From: Camellia lanceoleosa
Taxonomy: Eukaryota; Streptophyta; Magnoliopsida; Ericales; Theaceae
Reading direction: 5' to 3'
NCBI GenBank assembly: GCA_025200525.1
Contig: CM045759.1
Span: 7,750,001-7,814,000 of the forward strand
Length of the DNA: 64,000 nt
Positions 61,652-64,000 of the stretch are shown here, piece by piece. A model generated the notes under the pieces. The model was not told where the DNA came from, did no database searches, and was given only the letters and a program-made list of their open reading frames with translations. Within the stretch, counting starts at the first letter, position 1; each line of letters starts with the position of its first letter. Both the position numbers and the translations under genes were made by a program.

Positions 61652-64000
61652 TGTAACAAGTTCGCGGGGGGACCTCGCTACAGCTCAGACTCGAATTTTG
61701 TCACGGTTCTTAATCTTGAACCACAGAGTCCAAATCCGGCAAATCGTTTTTGAAAATAGATTTTTTTGAAAGAAGTGCCAAACATGGACTGCTTTGCCAG
61801 ATACAGAGTCGCCACCTAAATATTTTATTTTTGGAAAATTTAGGAAACCCTGACTCGTTGCCTAAGGCCACGTGTCCGTCATCACCAAAGTTGCCTCGGC
61901 TCGGGAACTTGGGTACGATTGGGGAAGGTCACTTCATGAGCACCCCTGCTTGCCCGGTCAGAGACCGGCCTCTACTAACCATGATATCTGATTTTGAAAA
62001 ATTGTGCGTTCTTATTCTGGTTATTAGCCTAAGTTACTATGTGATGCGCACAGCATACAAGTATAGACCGGGTCGCCTAAATTGGGACAAAACATTTCAT
62101 GTTCATTTTTGAAAGATGGTTTGCTACCCACAGGTAGGCTTAAAATGCAGGTTTTGCCACCCTCGAGTGGGCTTAAAACACTTGATGAATTGTTCCAATC
62201 CAAATAACCCAACCTCCATCCACAGGCATTCAACGCAGTTATATCACATAAGCAGTTAGCCTCACGGTAAGCATGCTATTCATGGCAGTCACTCACACGC
62301 ATGCAAGGATGCTAAATCATAAAAAATCACTGAGTACTCCAAGCCAAAACAGAAACTATATTAGAAATCATGCATGATCCTAAGTATACAGAAATGCCTA
62401 ATACAACACATACAAAAATGCAAACTATAGCAGGCTCGGCTATTCTAAACATGGCATATGGAATGCTACAGCTAACATGTATTCAACTTGGAATTGAAAT
62501 ACAAATGCAGTTAGTATGATGCGCCGAGCCCGGTGCATGCAAAACAGATGAATGAATGCAAACATGCTATCATACTGTACGCTAATTGAAACATGCCCTA
62601 ATCTAACCATCATAAGCAAGTAAATAAAAGGGAAAAAAGACGTGGGGTTGGAAGACATACATCACACTCATGCACACTTATTACAATTATGCCATCGCGC
62701 AGAGGGTCCGAATAAATATACAGCCCTGAATAAAAGATTATTACCGTCCAAATAATACAGTCCAAAATGTGTACAAATTCCTAATTAATTTACAAATTAA
62801 CTAAGAAAATAATAAACTGGCATGCAAGCCAAGGACTGCCTTGATTCTGATGAATGATGTATGTTTAGGCTGCCTTGCACGGAAATCCACTAGGATGCCC
62901 CAATTAGCCTCTGTTTTGCAATTGTTCTTGGAAAGCACGCCAAGCCTCGAAAGACTGCTGATTCTTGATTTTGCTGCAACAGAGAGCAGGAAAGGGGCAT
63001 GGCAATGTATTTTCACAAATGTATGCATGTCTCGATCCTCGTGCCACCAATCACACATATCGATGCATGATGGCCGAGGAGTCGAATTGCATAACTCAAT
63101 ATGAAATGAATGCATATGAAAATACAACAAAACCTAACTCCATCATGGATAATCCAGAGTGTCGGTAACTGGGGAATTGAGACACGTTCCGTCACCGAGT
63201 AACGGAACGCATTCCTGCTTCCGTGCCCAGGCTAACTCCTATCCCGAACACGATGCAATATGCATGATATGCATGAAATGCAACTAAGATACAACCTAAC
63301 ATGCGAAAGGCTATGAAATGGCATACACAATGCACGAGGAAACATGGCATACACAATGCGCTAACATACAACCTAGCATACACAATGCTATGGAATGAAA
63401 TGGCATACACAATGCAATATGGGCTTACACCAACACAAGTGAACCTCGGCCACACTCACATAGGAGGCCATTAGATGAAAATGAGACAACTCGAGATGCG
63501 TGCATGCATGCACGCAAACCGAGAACCGAACCTACGGCACATAATGCCACTCTAACAAGACATGGCAAAACACAAAAAAATGGCATACTATCATGCAAAA
63601 ATCAGAGGTAAAATGAGATTCAAAATAGCCCCGAAACTCCGTTAAATGAATCCCGATGCATAAAACGAGTCCCGAAACACGGGTTTTGGCGCATGAAATG
63701 GCCAATAACTATACAATGCATACATAATTTGAATATGAAATGAAAATAAAGAAGCAAGGCAGCCCCGAGAAAAGAATTTTTACAGTTTAGAGTGAGGCCA
63801 AACAGTGGGCCCAGGTAGGGCTAAATTAGCATACAAAAATGGCTCCGCAAGGGAGGTAATGAAGCAAGTCACAAATTCTGGCCCCAAACAGAGAAGGGGC
63901 CTTCTAAAATATTTAAGATAAGACAAAAATATGATGTTTTACAGTTTATGACAGGTCCCAAAAACAGATACAAGTATGCCAAAGATCTCATGCAAGAAAT
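61652..64000 (-). repeat. 5' LTR of the giant element (partial)
   Basis: It starts (plus-strand coordinates) TGTAACAAGTTCGCGGGG and follows 49055-51400 collinearly with scattered substitutions. About 1.9 kb of it should lie beyond the window end. Confidence 0.9.

Larger units (their letters stand above)
49055..64000 (-). mobile_element. Giant gag-only Gypsy element with 4.2-kb LTRs
   Basis: Minus-strand order: 5' LTR (from beyond the window to 61652), primer-binding region, gag (60889-58542), 5 kb of non-coding tandem-repeat DNA, polypurine tract (53303-53291) and 3' LTR (53290-49055). The interior is 8361 bp and has no protease, reverse transcriptase, RNase H or integrase reading on either strand. 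Gag and primer-binding sequence (TCTGGCGACTCTGCTGGGGA) look like the Tat side of plant Gypsy elements. The LTR pair is very similar by eye, so insertion is fairly recent. The outer 5' end and second duplication are outside the window. Confidence 0.88.

Overview
The window is nuclear DNA from a flowering plant, most likely a eudicot with a large, repeat-rich genome. The grounds are AT-rich sequence, plant-type LTR retrotransposons, an L1-type LINE with an RRM-bearing ORF1, CACTA, Mutator-like and Helitron termini, and broken exons of two plant genes (zeaxanthin epoxidase and cinnamoyl-CoA reductase). No intact conventional protein-coding host gene is visible. Two small ORFs (a zinc-ribbon protein and a possible secreted peptide) are the only candidates for live host genes.

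1-14.4 kb: an LTR fragment, MITEs, the zinc-ribbon ORF between perfect 40-bp direct repeats, copy 1 of a ~5-kb segmental duplication (3.8-8.7 kb), the secreted-peptide ORF, and a LINE (9.2-11.7 kb) cut by an LTR that is itself abutted by a fragment of the long-LTR family seen at 49-64 kb. 14.4-20.1 kb: copy 2 of the duplication. Because the copies carry different insertions, each shows the empty site for the other, which fixes the ends of a CACTA element (18805-19921), a Tourist-like MITE and a 147-bp insertion. 20.1-23.4 kb: a zeaxanthin epoxidase pseudogene (minus strand) with two premature TGA codons and a scrambled LINE in one intron.

24.9-32.7 kb: a decayed Tat-like Gypsy element (minus strand) with an integrase remnant, an antisense extra ORF and a 77-bp tandem array. 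A 2.46-kb solo LTR sits in that array with the 5-bp duplication AGGCC, and a miniature derivative of the same family lies next to it. A CACTA right terminus ends at 33217 and may pair with a left terminus at 17928.

33.95-45.18 kb: long inverted repeats with a degenerate 9-bp duplication suggest a Mutator-like element. Inside are Helitron ends, a captured cinnamoyl-CoA reductase exon and a complete gag-only LTR retrotransposon (36933-43571, TSD TATAA, 2.7-kb LTRs, 1.27-kb interior) of the TR-GAG type. 45.2-49.05 kb holds more LINE and MITE debris and a foldback element built from inverted 22-bp repeats.

49.05 kb to the end: a very large gag-only LTR retrotransposon (minus strand) with a 4.24-kb 3' LTR, an 8.36-kb interior and a 5' LTR running off the window. 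Its gag is broken by one stop and one frameshift and carries a duplicated zinc-knuckle module; the rest of the interior is tandem repeats with no pol. The window is therefore several layers of nested insertion, and most genes shown are element genes or captured fragments.
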